A DNA stretch of 64,000 nucleotides, taken from positions 62,001 to 126,000 of the forward strand of contig JAEUTP010000008.1 of assembly GCA_016787705.1 (NCBI GenBank). Direction: 5' to 3'. Source of the stretch: Bacteroidia bacterium (lineage in GTDB: Bacteria; Bacteroidota; Bacteroidia; B-17B0; Aurantibacillaceae). The notes under the pieces are model-generated. The model had not been told where the DNA came from, searched no databases, and saw only the letters and a list, made by a program, of their open reading frames with translations. Position 1 is the first letter of the stretch. Every line of letters begins with the position of its first letter. Positions 51,013-60,452 of the stretch are shown here, piece after piece. The translations under genes were made by a program, and so were the position numbers.

Positions 51013-52212
51013 TTAATTTGTTTTGCCCGGATAAACTTTTAAAGCTTCCTGTAAACAGCTCATTGCATTTTTAAGGTCGTTAAGGTTTAAAACATACGCA
51101 ATACGCACTTCATCGATACCAGCGTCGGGTGTTGAGTAAAAACCTGTAGCAGGAGCCAGCATAACAGTTTGCTGATTTAAATTAAAATCTTCTAATAACC
51201 ACTGGCAAAATTTATCGGCATTATCAATTGGCAATTTTGCAATGCAATAAAAAGCACCGCTTGGCTTAGGGCAAAATACGCCGTTAATTTTATTTAAAGA
51301 ATCAATTACAAAATCTCTTCTTGCTATATATTCTTTTTTTACTTCTGCAAAATAACTTTTTGGCGTATCTAAAGCAGCCTCTGCTCCTATTTGTCCATAA
51401 CTTGGTGGGCTTAACCTTGCCTGAGCAAACTTTAAAGCAGCTGCCATTACTTCTTTATTTTTCGTGATCATAGCGCCAATACGAGCACCACAAGCACTGT
51501 AGCGTTTACTAATAGAATCCAACAAAATAACATTATTTTCAATGCCATCTAAATGCATTACGCTTATGTATTCTTTATCATCATAACAAAACTCGCGATA
51601 CACCTCATCGCTTAATAAAAACAGGTCGTGTTTTTTTACAAGGTCACGAAGCGCTTCTAACTCTGCCTTTGTATACAGGTAACCAGTTGGGTTACCCGGA
51701 TTACAGATCATGATTCCTTTTGTTTTTGGTGTAATTACTTTTTCAAAATCAGAGATCTTTGGTAAAGCAAAACCCGTATCAATAAAACTTCTCACAGGTT
51801 TAACCACCACATCAGCGGCACAGCTAAAACCGTTATAGTTTGCATAAAAAGGTTCAGGAATAATTATTTCATCGCCCGGGTTAAAACAAGTAAGCATAGC
51901 AATTTCAATTGCCTCGCTACCACCACAGGTAATGATCACTTCGTTATGATCAATGTTAATATTATACTCTTTGTAGTAATTGCAGATCTTTTTACGGTAG
52001 CTTTCGTTACCAGCGCTGTGACTGTATTCAAGCACTTTAAAATCTGCAGTTTTTACCGCATTTAAAAAAGAAGGAGGCGTTTCAATATCGGGCTGGCCAA
52101 TATTTAAATGATAAATTTTTACACCTTTCTTTTTTGCTGCCTCTGCAAACGGTACCAATTTACGAATTGGGGATGCGGGCATAACAGTTGCTTTTTTAGA
52201 AATTTTTGGCAT
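51013..52212 (-). CDS. Pyridoxal-phosphate-dependent aminotransferase (aspartate type)
   Basis: The 399-residue fold-type I aminotransferase has YHLNIGQPDIETP (34-46), NPGNPTG (171-177), SDEVYREF (201-208) and SISKRYSACGARIG with the PLP-binding Lys236. The C-terminal region has the substrate-carboxylate Arg in EVRIAYVLN. It most resembles class I aspartate or branched aromatic aminotransferases in Bacteroidota; the substrate cannot be fixed by sequence. The helicase gene lies 25 bases upstream in the same direction. Confidence 0.9.
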   Translation of the reverse strand: MPKISKKATVMPASPIRKLVPFAEAAKKKGVKIYHLNIGQPDIETPPSFLNAVKTADFKVLEYSHSAGNESYRKKICNYYKEYNINIDHNEVIITCGGSEAIEIAMLTCFNPGDEIIIPEPFYANYNGFSCAADVVVKPVRSFIDTGFALPKISDFEKVITPKTKGIMICNPGNPTGYLYTKAELEALRDLVKKHDLFLLSDEVYREFCYDDKEYISVMHLDGIENNVILLDSISKRYSACGARIGAMITKNKEVMAAALKFAQARLSPPSYGQIGAEAALDTPKSYFAEVKKEYIARRDFVIDSLNKINGVFCPKPSGAFYCIAKLPIDNADKFCQWLLEDFNLNQQTVMLAPATGFYSTPDAGIDEVRIAYVLNLNDLKNAMSCLQEALKVYPGKTN

Positions 52213-52237
52213 TCCTTAAAGAGTTATGGTTCTAAAA

Positions 52238-54112
52238 TTAATCTCTGAATTTACTTTTTCCAAATGTTTTTTTCTTTTCGCCACCTTCACTGCTTCTGCT
52301 ACCGTAAGATTTTTTTTCTCCGAAGCTTTTTTCACTACCACGGCTAAACGATTTTTCTGAATTACCTCCTGAAGTTCTCGGGCGTTTAAATTCGCGTTTT
52401 TCGCCGCTTTTATAACCGCCGCCGCCACTTTTGTAACCACTACCACTTTTGTAGCCACCGCCACCACCTTTATAACCACCGCCGCCACGTTTTTCGCCGC
52501 CACCATCGCCATCTTTCATTCTACGGTTGCTAACTTCTAACGAAATCTTACGGTTATTAAATTCAAGATCCTGTGCATTTAAAGCCATAAAATTATCTAC
52601 CAGTTTGCTTTCAGTTTCAAAGAAAGAGAACGAGCTTTTTACATCTACATTAAAGACCATACGAGGATGAACCTTAACGCTGTCTGATAAAAAGTCTTTT
52701 AAACTATTGATATTAAAGCCATCCATTTGGCCCATGTTTACAAAGAAACGTGTTGTACGATTTCCGAAAGCACCATCAACAGCGCCTTTTTGAATGTTAA
52801 GATCAGGTGCGTTTTGGTAATATTCATGAAAGCGATTAAACTCTTCACTAATAAAACGCTTAATTAATTCTTCTTTACTTAAGTCTTTTAACTCCTCATA
52901 AATTGCCGGTAAAAAGCTTTCTATCTCATCGTCTTTTACCTCAACATTATGAAGTTTATGGACTAAATTAAATAATTGTTTCTCGCAAACATCTGAACCG
53001 TTAGGAACATCTTTTTTCTCGAATTTCTTTTTAATGATGCGCTCGATATCTTTTATTTTACCGCTGTCTTTCGGAGTAATAATGGCAATGGCAATACCTG
53101 ATTTACCTGCGCGTGCTGTACGACCTGTGCGGTGTGTATAATTCTCAACATCTTCAGGTAAATTATAATTAATAACATGTGTTACATCATTTACATCAAT
53201 ACCACGGGCAGCCACATCGGTAGCAACCAGCATTTGTAAAGTACGGCTACGGAAACGCTTCATAACAAAATCACGCTGACTTTGAGAAAGATCGCCATGT
53301 AATGCATCTGCACTGTAACCATCTTTAATTAATGAATCGGCAACCTCTTGCGTTTCTGCTTTGGTACGGCAAAATACAATACCAAAAATTTCAGGATAAT
53401 AATCGGCAACACGTTTTAACGCTAAATAACGATCACGACCTTGTACCTGGTAATAAATATGCTCTAAATTATCTGCGCCTTCATTCTTTTTACCCGTGCT
53501 TATCTCTTTAGGATTGCTCATGTAATTTTTAGCAATACGCTCAACTTCTCTTGGCATGGTTGCGCTAAACAACCATGTATTTTTTTGATCAGGCGTTTCA
53601 CTTAAGATCGTATCAAGATCATCTTTAAAACCCATATTCAACATTTCATCGGCTTCATCTAAAACTACAATTTTTACAGTATTAAGATTGATAACACGAC
53701 GCTCGATCATATCAATTAAACGGCCCGGTGTAGCAACCACAACCTGTACGCCTTTTTTAATATCTTTAATTTGCCCGTCAATGCGCGCACCACCATAAAT
53801 AGCAGTAACACCAAAACCACGCATGTATTTGCTGTAGTTTTTAATATCGTTGGTAATTTGAACACATAATTCGCGTGTTGGCGCTAATACTAATGCCTGA
53901 ACTGTTTTATTATCGCAATTAATTGCATTTAATATAGGTAAACCAAAAGCAGCAGTTTTACCTGTTCCTGTTTGCGCTAAGGCCACAAGATCTACTTGTT
54001 CTTTTGCTAATAAAGGAATTGTTTGTTGTTGTATTGGTGTTGGATTAGTGAAACCCAAATCGGTAACAGCTTTTATAAGGTCGCTATTAAGACCTATTTC
54101 TTGAAAAGTCAT
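52238..54112 (-). CDS. DEAD-box RNA helicase with DbpA-like RNA-binding domain
   Basis: The 624-residue protein has the Q motif PTPIQQQ, Walker A AQTGTGKT (46-53), PTRELC, DEAD (152-155), SAT and HRTGRTARAG. A DbpA-type RNA-binding domain (about 465-540) follows, then a Gly/Arg/Ser-rich tail (about 545-624) with repeated GGGYK units, as in Bacteroidota CsdA-like helicases. It would unwind RNA in ribosome assembly or RNA decay, particularly in the cold. A 12-bp hairpin in its leader (54130-54165) may regulate it. Confidence 0.95.
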   Translation of the reverse strand: MTFQEIGLNSDLIKAVTDLGFTNPTPIQQQTIPLLAKEQVDLVALAQTGTGKTAAFGLPILNAINCDNKTVQALVLAPTRELCVQITNDIKNYSKYMRGFGVTAIYGGARIDGQIKDIKKGVQVVVATPGRLIDMIERRVINLNTVKIVVLDEADEMLNMGFKDDLDTILSETPDQKNTWLFSATMPREVERIAKNYMSNPKEISTGKKNEGADNLEHIYYQVQGRDRYLALKRVADYYPEIFGIVFCRTKAETQEVADSLIKDGYSADALHGDLSQSQRDFVMKRFRSRTLQMLVATDVAARGIDVNDVTHVINYNLPEDVENYTHRTGRTARAGKSGIAIAIITPKDSGKIKDIERIIKKKFEKKDVPNGSDVCEKQLFNLVHKLHNVEVKDDEIESFLPAIYEELKDLSKEELIKRFISEEFNRFHEYYQNAPDLNIQKGAVDGAFGNRTTRFFVNMGQMDGFNINSLKDFLSDSVKVHPRMVFNVDVKSSFSFFETESKLVDNFMALNAQDLEFNNRKISLEVSNRRMKDGDGGGEKRGGGGYKGGGGGYKSGSGYKSGGGGYKSGEKREFKRPRTSGGNSEKSFSRGSEKSFGEKKSYGSRSSEGGEKKKTFGKSKFRD

Positions 54113-54129
54113 TTTAATTGTTTTATTTA

Positions 54130-54165
54130 TACATTAACTGCTAAAAACACCCCGCAGTTAATGTA
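54130..54165 (-). promoter_or_regulatory. Long hairpin in the helicase 5' leader
   Basis: TACATTAACTGC (54130-54141) pairs perfectly with GCAGTTAATGTA (54154-54165) across a 12-base loop. The stem ends 17 bases before the ATG. There is no T-run, so it is not a simple terminator. It lies within the predicted leader of about 90 bases. Confidence 0.6.
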
Positions 54166-54206
54166 CATTGCCAAACAAAAATGGCGGGAGGATTTTTAAG
54201 ACGGGG

Positions 54207-54214
54207 CAAAGATA
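54207..54214 (-). promoter_or_regulatory. -7 promoter element of the helicase gene
   Basis: The minus strand reads TATCTTTG, a perfect TAnnTTTG, 94 bases upstream of the ATG. The transcript would include the 54130-54165 hairpin. Confidence 0.6.
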
Positions 54215-54277
54215 CGTTAATTTATTGGAATAAAATAGTTATTACAACTTTTTAACCAAATAACCGCTATTATTTTA

Positions 54278-54285
54278 TATTTTTG
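54278..54285 (+). promoter_or_regulatory. -7 promoter element that decides the manC-like start
   Basis: TATTTTTG matches TAnnTTTG. The alternative GTG start at 54285 overlaps this element, so the ATG at 54300 is preferred, with a leader of about nine bases. Confidence 0.55.
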
Positions 54286-54299
54286 TGCTGCAACTAACT

Positions 54300-55388
54300 A
54301 TGAATCATCATTACGCAATAATAATGGCCGGCGGTGTTGGTACCAGGTTTTGGCCAATGAGCACTACACAGCACCCTAAACAGTTTTTGGATATTTTAGG
54401 CACAGGCAAAACTTTACTGCAGGATACTTACTTACGTATGCTAAAAGTGTGTAGTAAAGAAAACATTTATGTAGTTACCAGTGATGTTTACAACGATCTG
54501 GTAGCGCAACAATTACCCGACCTGCCAAAAGAAAATATACTTTGCGAACCTTCACGAAAAAATACGGCGCCCTGTGTGGCGTATGCTTCATATAAGATCC
54601 ATAAGCGTGATCCAAAAGCAATAACTATTGTTGCACCAAGCGATCACCTGATTAAAAAAGAAGATACATTTATTAAAGCCATTAATTCTTGTTTTGAAAA
54701 AGCAAAAACTGAGGATTGTTTAATTACTTTAGGTATAAAACCTACACGCCCCGATACAGGCTATGGTTATATACAATATGTAGAAAGCGATGTTAAGGAA
54801 AAAGACAAACGCATATTTAAAGTAAAGACTTTTACTGAAAAACCCGATTATGACATGGCTAACTTCTTTTTAAAGAGTGGCGATTTTTTATGGAACTCAG
54901 GTATCTTTTGCTGGAGCACAGCAAGCATAATTAAAGCTTTGGAAAATAACGATCCTGAATTGGCCAATGTGTTTAAAGATGGCTGGGAAGCATATAATAC
55001 CGATAAAGAAAAACAATTTGTTAATAACGCCTATAATATATGTAAAAACATATCTATTGATTACAGCGTTATGGAAAAAGCCAAGAATGTATATGTACGC
55101 GCCAGTATTTTTGGTTGGAGCGATCTCGGAACCTGGGGTAGTTTATATACTCACATTCCTAAAGACAAAAAGCATAACGCTTTGGTAGGTAAAAACATTG
55201 TTACTTACGATTGCAACAATTGTATTGTACAGGTGCCAAAAGATAAACTGGTTGTTTTACAAGGTCTTGAAGATTATATTGTTGTTGAAAGCGATGGCGT
55301 TTTAATGATCTGTAAAAAGCAGGATGAGCAGCAGATACGCAATTTTGTTAATGATGTGAAGGTTAACAAGGGCGAAAAGTTTGTATAA
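54300..55388 (+). CDS. manC: Mannose-1-phosphate guanylyltransferase
   Basis: The 362-residue enzyme makes GDP-mannose from GTP and mannose-1-phosphate for glycan and LPS synthesis. The N-terminal nucleotidyltransferase has IIMAGGVGTRFWPMS (7-21), VAPSDHLI and FTEKPD motifs, and the core is typical of Bacteroidota ManC without the C-terminal isomerase domain of the bifunctional form. I use the ATG at 54300 because the earlier GTG lies within the promoter. Confidence 0.92.
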   Translation: MNHHYAIIMAGGVGTRFWPMSTTQHPKQFLDILGTGKTLLQDTYLRMLKVCSKENIYVVTSDVYNDLVAQQLPDLPKENILCEPSRKNTAPCVAYASYKIHKRDPKAITIVAPSDHLIKKEDTFIKAINSCFEKAKTEDCLITLGIKPTRPDTGYGYIQYVESDVKEKDKRIFKVKTFTEKPDYDMANFFLKSGDFLWNSGIFCWSTASIIKALENNDPELANVFKDGWEAYNTDKEKQFVNNAYNICKNISIDYSVMEKAKNVYVRASIFGWSDLGTWGSLYTHIPKDKKHNALVGKNIVTYDCNNCIVQVPKDKLVVLQGLEDYIVVESDGVLMICKKQDEQQIRNFVNDVKVNKGEKFV

Positions 55389-55449
55389 ATGTTGCATTTT
55401 TATGTTTAATTGTTGCATTAACATCCCTTAACGGCTTTATTTTTTTATT

Positions 55450-55465
55450 TGGCACATTACTTGTA
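55450..55465 (+). promoter_or_regulatory. Sigma-54-like promoter of the DUF4476 gene
   Basis: TGGCAC (55450-55455), five bases, then TTGT (55461-55464) is one base away from the RpoN consensus TGGCAC-N5-TTGC (the last C is T). The ATG at 55497 lies 32 bases later. The site is similar to the one at 4011-4026. Confidence 0.5.
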
Positions 55466-55496
55466 AAAATCATATAACCTTAAAAACTTATATTTT

Positions 55497-56489
55497 ATGA
55501 AATCACGTTTATCAATTTTATCAGGCTTATTATTTTTAAGCTTAGTTACATTTAGTCAAAAAGTTAATCTCGTTGTTTTTGCAGAAGATGGCGACAAGTT
55601 TTACGCCTACGTTAATGGTGTAAAACAAAATAACATTGCCGAAAGCAACGTTAAAGTTACAGATGTAACGCCTAATATTAGTTTAAGAATTGAGTTTGAA
55701 GATAAAGCATTACCAATTTTAAAACAAAACATGGCATTAGAGCCGGGTTTTGAACATACCGCAAAAATAAAACGCGATATGAAAAAACAATTAAAGCTGC
55801 GTTATTTTGGACAGGTACCTTTAAATGAAAGTTCGTCAAATAACGTTCCAACAGTTGCTTACCATAGCTCTGATAATAGCAATACAGGAAATTATAATAC
55901 TGCAACCGGCGATAACGGAAATACAAGTTATACAACAACATCAACCACCACACAGATAAATACAAATACGGCTTCCAATCCAAATGGCGCTGCGGTAACT
56001 ATTAATGTAGATGGCATGAACATGAATATGAATGTTAGTGGTATGGATATGAATGGAAGCACTACTTCCTCCTCGTATACAACCGTAACAAGCAGCTCTT
56101 CATCTTCAAGCAGCTCATCGCCCAAAAATCATAATCAGCAACAATCATCTACTGTTGGTCAATCTCAAAATGTTTCAGCAGGAAATGCTACCGGCTGCGG
56201 GGCGGCTATGAGCCAGGCAAGCTTTGATAAAATGAAACAATCTGTTGAAGCAAAACCTTTTTCAGATACAAAAATGAGCACTGCTAAAGTTGCTACAAAA
56301 AACAATTGTATTTCTGTTAGCCAGGTAAAAGAGATTTGTAAGTTATTTAGTATGGATGATGACAAATTAACTTACGCAAAATTTGCCTATGATTATTGTG
56401 TGGATAAAGGGAATTATTATTTGGTGAGTGATGTTTTTTCTTTTAGCAGCACAACTGACGAGTTAAATAAATTTATTGAAGAACATTAA
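55497..56489 (+). CDS. Secreted DUF4476 domain protein
   Basis: The 330-residue protein has a signal peptide (about 1-20, TFSQ end). An N-terminal domain (about 20-105) carries VVFAEDGDKFYAYVNGVKQN. A long low-complexity linker (about 110-235) is rich in Asn, Thr, Ser, Gly and Met, with SSSSSS runs. The C-terminal DUF4476 domain (about 240-328) has CGAAMSQASFDKMKQSVEAKPF. DUF4476 is a Bacteroidota domain of unknown function. The linker looks flexible and extracytoplasmic. It lies behind a sigma-54-like promoter. Confidence 0.83.
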   Translation: MKSRLSILSGLLFLSLVTFSQKVNLVVFAEDGDKFYAYVNGVKQNNIAESNVKVTDVTPNISLRIEFEDKALPILKQNMALEPGFEHTAKIKRDMKKQLKLRYFGQVPLNESSSNNVPTVAYHSSDNSNTGNYNTATGDNGNTSYTTTSTTTQINTNTASNPNGAAVTINVDGMNMNMNVSGMDMNGSTTSSSYTTVTSSSSSSSSSSPKNHNQQQSSTVGQSQNVSAGNATGCGAAMSQASFDKMKQSVEAKPFSDTKMSTAKVATKNNCISVSQVKEICKLFSMDDDKLTYAKFAYDYCVDKGNYYLVSDVFSFSSTTDELNKFIEEH

Positions 56490-56554
56490 TTCGCCTCAGA
56501 AAACAATTTGTTAACCTAAAAAAATTTACAACTATTAAAACTTGTATTACCTTT

Positions 56555-56580
56555 AAAGCCTTCTTAAATGAAGGCTTTTT
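56555..56580 (+). terminator. Terminator of the DUF4476 gene
   Basis: AAAGCCTTC (56555-56563), a six-base loop, GAAGGCTTT (56570-56578) and a T-run to 56580 form a strong hairpin. It overlaps the alternative ATG 56568 of the next gene, so the later ATG at 56601 is preferred. Confidence 0.85.
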
Positions 56581-56600
56581 GCATTTTTAAAAATCAATTC

Positions 56601-57059
56601 ATGTTAAAAAAAATAACCAAAAAAAAGATCGCATTATTTATTCTTGTTTTGTTAGTTGTATGTCAATTTATAAGGATAGATAAAACCACTAAGCCGGTAG
56701 ATCCCACACTTGACATCATTGTATTAACAAAACCCAGCGCAGAAATTGCTTCCATATTAAAAGTATCTTGTTATGATTGTCATTCCTATCAGCCCGCATA
56801 TCCATGGTATACAAATATTGCCCCTGTATCCTGGTGGATAAAACACCATATTAACGAAGGTACCCACCATCTTAACTTTTCAGATTGGGGCAATTATACA
56901 CAAAAAAGAAAGGACCATAAATTGGATGAGTGTATTGAAATGGTGGAGGAAGATGAAATGCCAATGAGCTCTTATACATTAATGCATAACGAAGCCAAAT
57001 TAAGTGCTGAGCAAAAAACACTTTTAATTAATTGGTTTAAGGGTTTAAAAGGCCAATAA
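56601..57059 (+). CDS. Haem-binding domain protein (CxxCH-type)
   Basis: The 152-residue protein has a basic N-terminus and one membrane helix (about 10-25), then the haem-binding motif CYDCHSY (Cys-x-x-Cys-His, about 60-66) and YPWYTNIAPVSWWI. The domain is the Haem_bd type found in Bacteroidota single-haem envelope proteins. The start at 56601 lies downstream of the terminator hairpin; an ATG at 56568 lies inside it. It could take part in electron transfer. It is monocistronic. Confidence 0.85.
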   Translation: MLKKITKKKIALFILVLLVVCQFIRIDKTTKPVDPTLDIIVLTKPSAEIASILKVSCYDCHSYQPAYPWYTNIAPVSWWIKHHINEGTHHLNFSDWGNYTQKRKDHKLDECIEMVEEDEMPMSSYTLMHNEAKLSAEQKTLLINWFKGLKGQ

Positions 57060-57081
57060 ATCACGGTTTCAGGTGATTTTT
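57059..57081 (+). terminator. Possible terminator of the haem-binding protein gene
   Basis: AATCAC (57059-57064) pairs with GTGATT (57073-57078) and is followed by a T-run. The stem overlaps the stop codon and is short. Confidence 0.45.
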
Positions 57082-57235
57082 CGCCAAAAAAGCAAAGAAA
57101 AAACCACTAAATAATTTTTTGTTTCAAACAATTTTCATTAATATTGTGTTGTATTATATGGGCTGCATCTTCTTGCAACCAACAATCAATCAAAAAAATT
57201 AAAACATTAAACAATAAAAACCATTCACTTTATTT

Positions 57236-58807
57236 ATGTTCCAGGAATCTGAACTAAACGGTATGACTTTACCGGATCTAAAAGATATTGCAAAAAACCT
57301 CTTAATAGATGCTAAAGGTTTAACCAAAACCGATCTTATCTCAAAGATCATTGAAAAACAAAGCAAATCAAATACAAAATTAAGACCAAGAATTTCTAAA
57401 AGCGATAATACCAAAGACATGAAAGAAAAAAGGCCACGTAAGATCGTAAAGCTTGATCCGATCATTGAAGACACGCATCAGGAAACGACCAATGTTTCTA
57501 ATGAAGAAGAGATCGTTGTTGAACCTGTAATTGAAAAAACTGTTGAAGCTGAAGAAAAAGTATCTGATGATCATTCAGCAAGTGAAGAAATTACACACGA
57601 GAACGGTGAATCAGATGATAATGGTGTTTCGGGTATGCCACACGTTGACGTTGAGCCTGTAAAAAAGCACGAAAAAGTATATTACAATTTTGATAATATT
57701 GTTTTTGCAACAGGTGTATTAGAGATCATGCCGGATGGTTATGGTTTTTTACGAAGCTCCGATTACGATTATTTAAATTCACCCGATGATGTGTATGTTT
57801 CGCAATCTCAAATAAAATTATTTGGTTTAAAAACAGGCGATGTTGTTAAAGGTGGTGTTCGTCCGCCAAAAGAAGGCGAAAAATATTTTCCGTTAATTAA
57901 AGTAGAGCAAATTAATGGTCGCGATCCGGGCTTTGTACGTGATCGCGTGATATTTGATTATTTAACGCCATTATTTCCTAACGAAAAATTAAAATTAACC
58001 GGTCATCCGCAAGAAAATATGAGCATGCGTGTGATGGATATGTTTTCGCCCATTGGTAAAGGGCAGCGTGGTTTAATTGTAGCGCAACCTAAAACGGGTA
58101 AAACAGTTTTATTAAAAGATGTGGCTAATGCTATTGCTTACAACCATCCTGAAGTTTATTTAATAATCTTATTAATTGATGAGCGTCCGGAAGAGGTTAC
58201 CGATATGGCACGCAGTGTAAAAGCAGAAGTTGTATCAAGTACATTTGATGAACCTGCCGAGAAGCATGTAAAAATTGCCAACATTGTTTTAGAGAAAGCA
58301 AAACGTATGGTAGAGTGTGGCCACGATGTGGTTATTTTATTAGATAGTATTACGCGTTTAGCACGCGCTTACAATACAGTATCACCGGCAAGTGGTAAGG
58401 TATTAACCGGCGGTGTAGATGCAAATGCATTGCACAAACCAAAACGTTTTTTTGGTGCTGCCCGTAAAATTGAAAATGGCGGATCGCTTACAATTTTAGC
58501 AACGGCCTTAACAGAAACAGGTTCTAAAATGGATGAAGTAATTTTTGAAGAATTTAAAGGAACAGGTAATATGGAATTACAGTTGGATAGAAAATTATCT
58601 AACCGCCGTATCTATCCTGCAATTGATCTTTTAGCCTCATCAACACGTAGAGATGATCTTTTAATGGATAAAGAAACCTTAACCCGCTTATGGGTACTAC
58701 GTAAACATTTAGGTGATATGAACCCACAGGAAGCAATGGAGTTTTTATTGGATCGTTTGCGCCGTACACAAAACAACGAAGAGTTTTTAATGAGTATGAA
58801 CGGATAG
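57236..58807 (+). CDS. rho: Transcription termination factor Rho
   Basis: The 523-residue hexameric RNA helicase ends transcripts. The N-terminal Rho_N region (5-45) is followed by a long acidic insertion (about 75-145) characteristic of Bacteroidota Rho, an RNA-binding cold-shock-like domain (about 155-230, [15 protein letters not shown]) and the ATPase with Walker A AQPKTGKT (283-290). Conserved loops [20 protein letters not shown] and [22 protein letters not shown] are present. The ATG at 57236 gives a typical N-terminus. Confidence 0.97.
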   Translation: MFQESELNGMTLPDLKDIAKNLLIDAKGLTKTDLISKIIEKQSKSNTKLRPRISKSDNTKDMKEKRPRKIVKLDPIIEDTHQETTNVSNEEEIVVEPVIEKTVEAEEKVSDDHSASEEITHENGESDDNGVSGMPHVDVEPVKKHEKVYYNFDNIVFATGVLEIMPDGYGFLRSSDYDYLNSPDDVYVSQSQIKLFGLKTGDVVKGGVRPPKEGEKYFPLIKVEQINGRDPGFVRDRVIFDYLTPLFPNEKLKLTGHPQENMSMRVMDMFSPIGKGQRGLIVAQPKTGKTVLLKDVANAIAYNHPEVYLIILLIDERPEEVTDMARSVKAEVVSSTFDEPAEKHVKIANIVLEKAKRMVECGHDVVILLDSITRLARAYNTVSPASGKVLTGGVDANALHKPKRFFGAARKIENGGSLTILATALTETGSKMDEVIFEEFKGTGNMELQLDRKLSNRRIYPAIDLLASSTRRDDLLMDKETLTRLWVLRKHLGDMNPQEAMEFLLDRLRRTQNNEEFLMSMNG

Positions 58808-58853
58808 AACGGAATTATAAATTATAGATTTTAAATTAAAAATTTTCTCTAAC

Positions 58854-59375
58854 GTGAACAGAAAAGCTCTTTATTTTGGTTTAGGTTATAGCCTTACAGC
58901 CATTGCATTTAAATTATTTATTTTACTGGCCGGTTATTCATTATCTACTTTCGGTTTTTTTTACTCGAGTCTTACAAGTGTTTTGCTGATCATTCCATTT
59001 TATGTAATGGCCATAAAAAGCGTGCGTGATAAAGATTATGGCGGAATAATTGGCGGCCGTGAATGTGCACGCATTGCATTAACCATTTTTGCGATAGGTG
59101 CAATTTTAATTAGCATTTATAACTATTTTGAATTTGAATACAGTGGTAAAGCCCTGGCTATAGATTATTATAATAGCGAACAATTTATGACCTTCCTTAA
59201 ATCCCAATCAAAAATAAAACCGGAAGACTATCAAAAAATAATTGCAGAACAAATTCATACTTCAGAAGTATCTGCATTTAAAGCAACCACCGGAAAATTA
59301 TTTTCTTATATGTTTATTGGCTTAAGCGGCGCGTTTATTACTTCTGCTATTATGAAGAGATCGGTGAAGAAATAG
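58854..59375 (+). CDS. DUF4199 family membrane protein (paralogue)
   Basis: The 173-residue protein has four membrane segments (about 5-25, 35-52, 70-90 and 145-163) and the DUF4199 layout, with a soluble region (about 95-135) between segments 3 and 4 and AIKSVRDKDYGGIIGG near 53. It is a paralogue of the protein at 5901-6434 but without a LuxR partner. The start is GTG at 58854; no ATG precedes the first helix. It lies 46 bases after rho. Confidence 0.8.
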   Translation: MNRKALYFGLGYSLTAIAFKLFILLAGYSLSTFGFFYSSLTSVLLIIPFYVMAIKSVRDKDYGGIIGGRECARIALTIFAIGAILISIYNYFEFEYSGKALAIDYYNSEQFMTFLKSQSKIKPEDYQKIIAEQIHTSEVSAFKATTGKLFSYMFIGLSGAFITSAIMKRSVKK

Positions 59376-59376
59376 A

Positions 59377-59459
59377 ACATAGATAACGCCGATTCATTTT
59401 ATTTGGACTGAGAAACGAAATCAGTGATCATCTGCTAAATCCACGCCATGTGCGTTTCT
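59377..59459. repeat. Degenerate interspersed repeat (ATCAGTGATCATCTGC type)
   Basis: AACATAGATAACGCCGATT and ATCAGTGATCATCTGCTAAA mark the two halves of a recognisable Bacteroidota intergenic repeat. It lies between convergent genes and has no coding content. Confidence 0.55.
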
Positions 59460-60452
59460 TCATCTGAACAAAGACACCTTCCCGCTCCTGACCAACTTTT
59501 TATCAGATCCTTTTTCGGTACTTTCAATACGGTAAATATAAATTTCTTCAGGGCAAAGATTACCTTTAAACCTGCCATCCCATTTACCGTTGGTGCTGTT
59601 AGTTGAAAATACAATGTTCTCCCATTTATCCATTATGGTCATTTTAAAATAACTGTATTCACATTGTAATACCGGAAAAAAATAATCGTTACGATTATCT
59701 TCATTTGGTGTAAAACTATTTGGAATGATCATTTCGCAATCACAAGCCTTTAATTTTACTTTTATACTATCGGTTTGCACACCGCAATTTTTACTTTCAG
59801 AACGGATCCAGTAAATACCATCATTTGTAACTGTAATTGTTGGGGATGTAGAACCCGTATTCCATAAAACTTTTGTACCTGTGTTTGGTTTTACACTTAT
59901 AGTTTTATTTTCATCACTCAAACAAAATGTAACATCATTTACAATGCCGGATATGCCTCCCGGCATAAATTTAACCTTAGCTGTATCTATTACCGTACAA
60001 CCCAGGTTAGTTATTTTTACCCAATAGTTGGCAGTATTTTCTACTTTAATCCTTTGTGTGGTTTCGCCGGTGCTCCAAAAAAATAACAAACCGGTATTTT
60101 TTGCATCCAACACTAATGCCTTGCTTTTACATAAACTGGTATCGCGTAATACTAATTTCGGTCTTGAATATACCTTTACAACCGTACTATCGAGATAGGT
60201 ATTTTTACCTGACGACACCTTCAAATAAATTTTTTCATTCAAACTTTTTACTTTCACTTTTTTGGTATTGTAAATAATACCAATGCTTTTGCCACGCCAT
60301 TCGGTAGAAGCATTTTTTTCTAATGATTGTTTAATTTCAATAAACGCACTATCACCCACACAAAAGCCGGTTGTATCAGGCAATAGGTTTTTTTGCGCAA
60401 ATACATTTACCGCAAATAAAATAAATAAATATGTAATTACTTTTTTGATAAT
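59460..60452 (-). CDS. Gliding-motility-associated C-terminal domain protein, probable ATT start
   Basis: The protein ends with a CHU_C/gliding-motility-type domain (about 230-330; SFTPNEDNRNDYF and YSYFKMTIMDKWENIVF, then CPEEIYIYRIE), as in type IX secretion cargo. The middle part has Ig-like beta repeats. Upstream of the first canonical start (TTG 60383) the frame encodes IIKKVITYLFILFAVNVFAQ, a full signal peptide. The only codons at its head are ATT (60452-60450), ATC and ATA. The ATT overlaps the TAA of the sensor gene as TAATT. I extend to 60452. Confidence 0.78.
   Translation of the reverse strand: MIKKVITYLFILFAVNVFAQKNLLPDTTGFCVGDSAFIEIKQSLEKNASTEWRGKSIGIIYNTKKVKVKSLNEKIYLKVSSGKNTYLDSTVVKVYSRPKLVLRDTSLCKSKALVLDAKNTGLLFFWSTGETTQRIKVENTANYWVKITNLGCTVIDTAKVKFMPGGISGIVNDVTFCLSDENKTISVKPNTGTKVLWNTGSTSPTITVTNDGIYWIRSESKNCGVQTDSIKVKLKACDCEMIIPNSFTPNEDNRNDYFFPVLQCEYSYFKMTIMDKWENIVFSTNSTNGKWDGRFKGNLCPEEIYIYRIESTEKGSDKKLVRSGKVSLFR

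Noticed and set aside
52216..52512. A 98-residue Lys/Val/Ala-rich leftward ORF overlapping the helicase gene
   Set aside because: It is a shifted frame of the Gly/Ser-rich helicase tail. The GGN codon repeats give low-complexity residues in the other frame, and it has no homology pattern of its own.
55389..55430. Direct repeat GTTGCATT after the manC-like gene
   Set aside because: Only two short copies in AT-rich sequence; chance is likely and no function is indicated.
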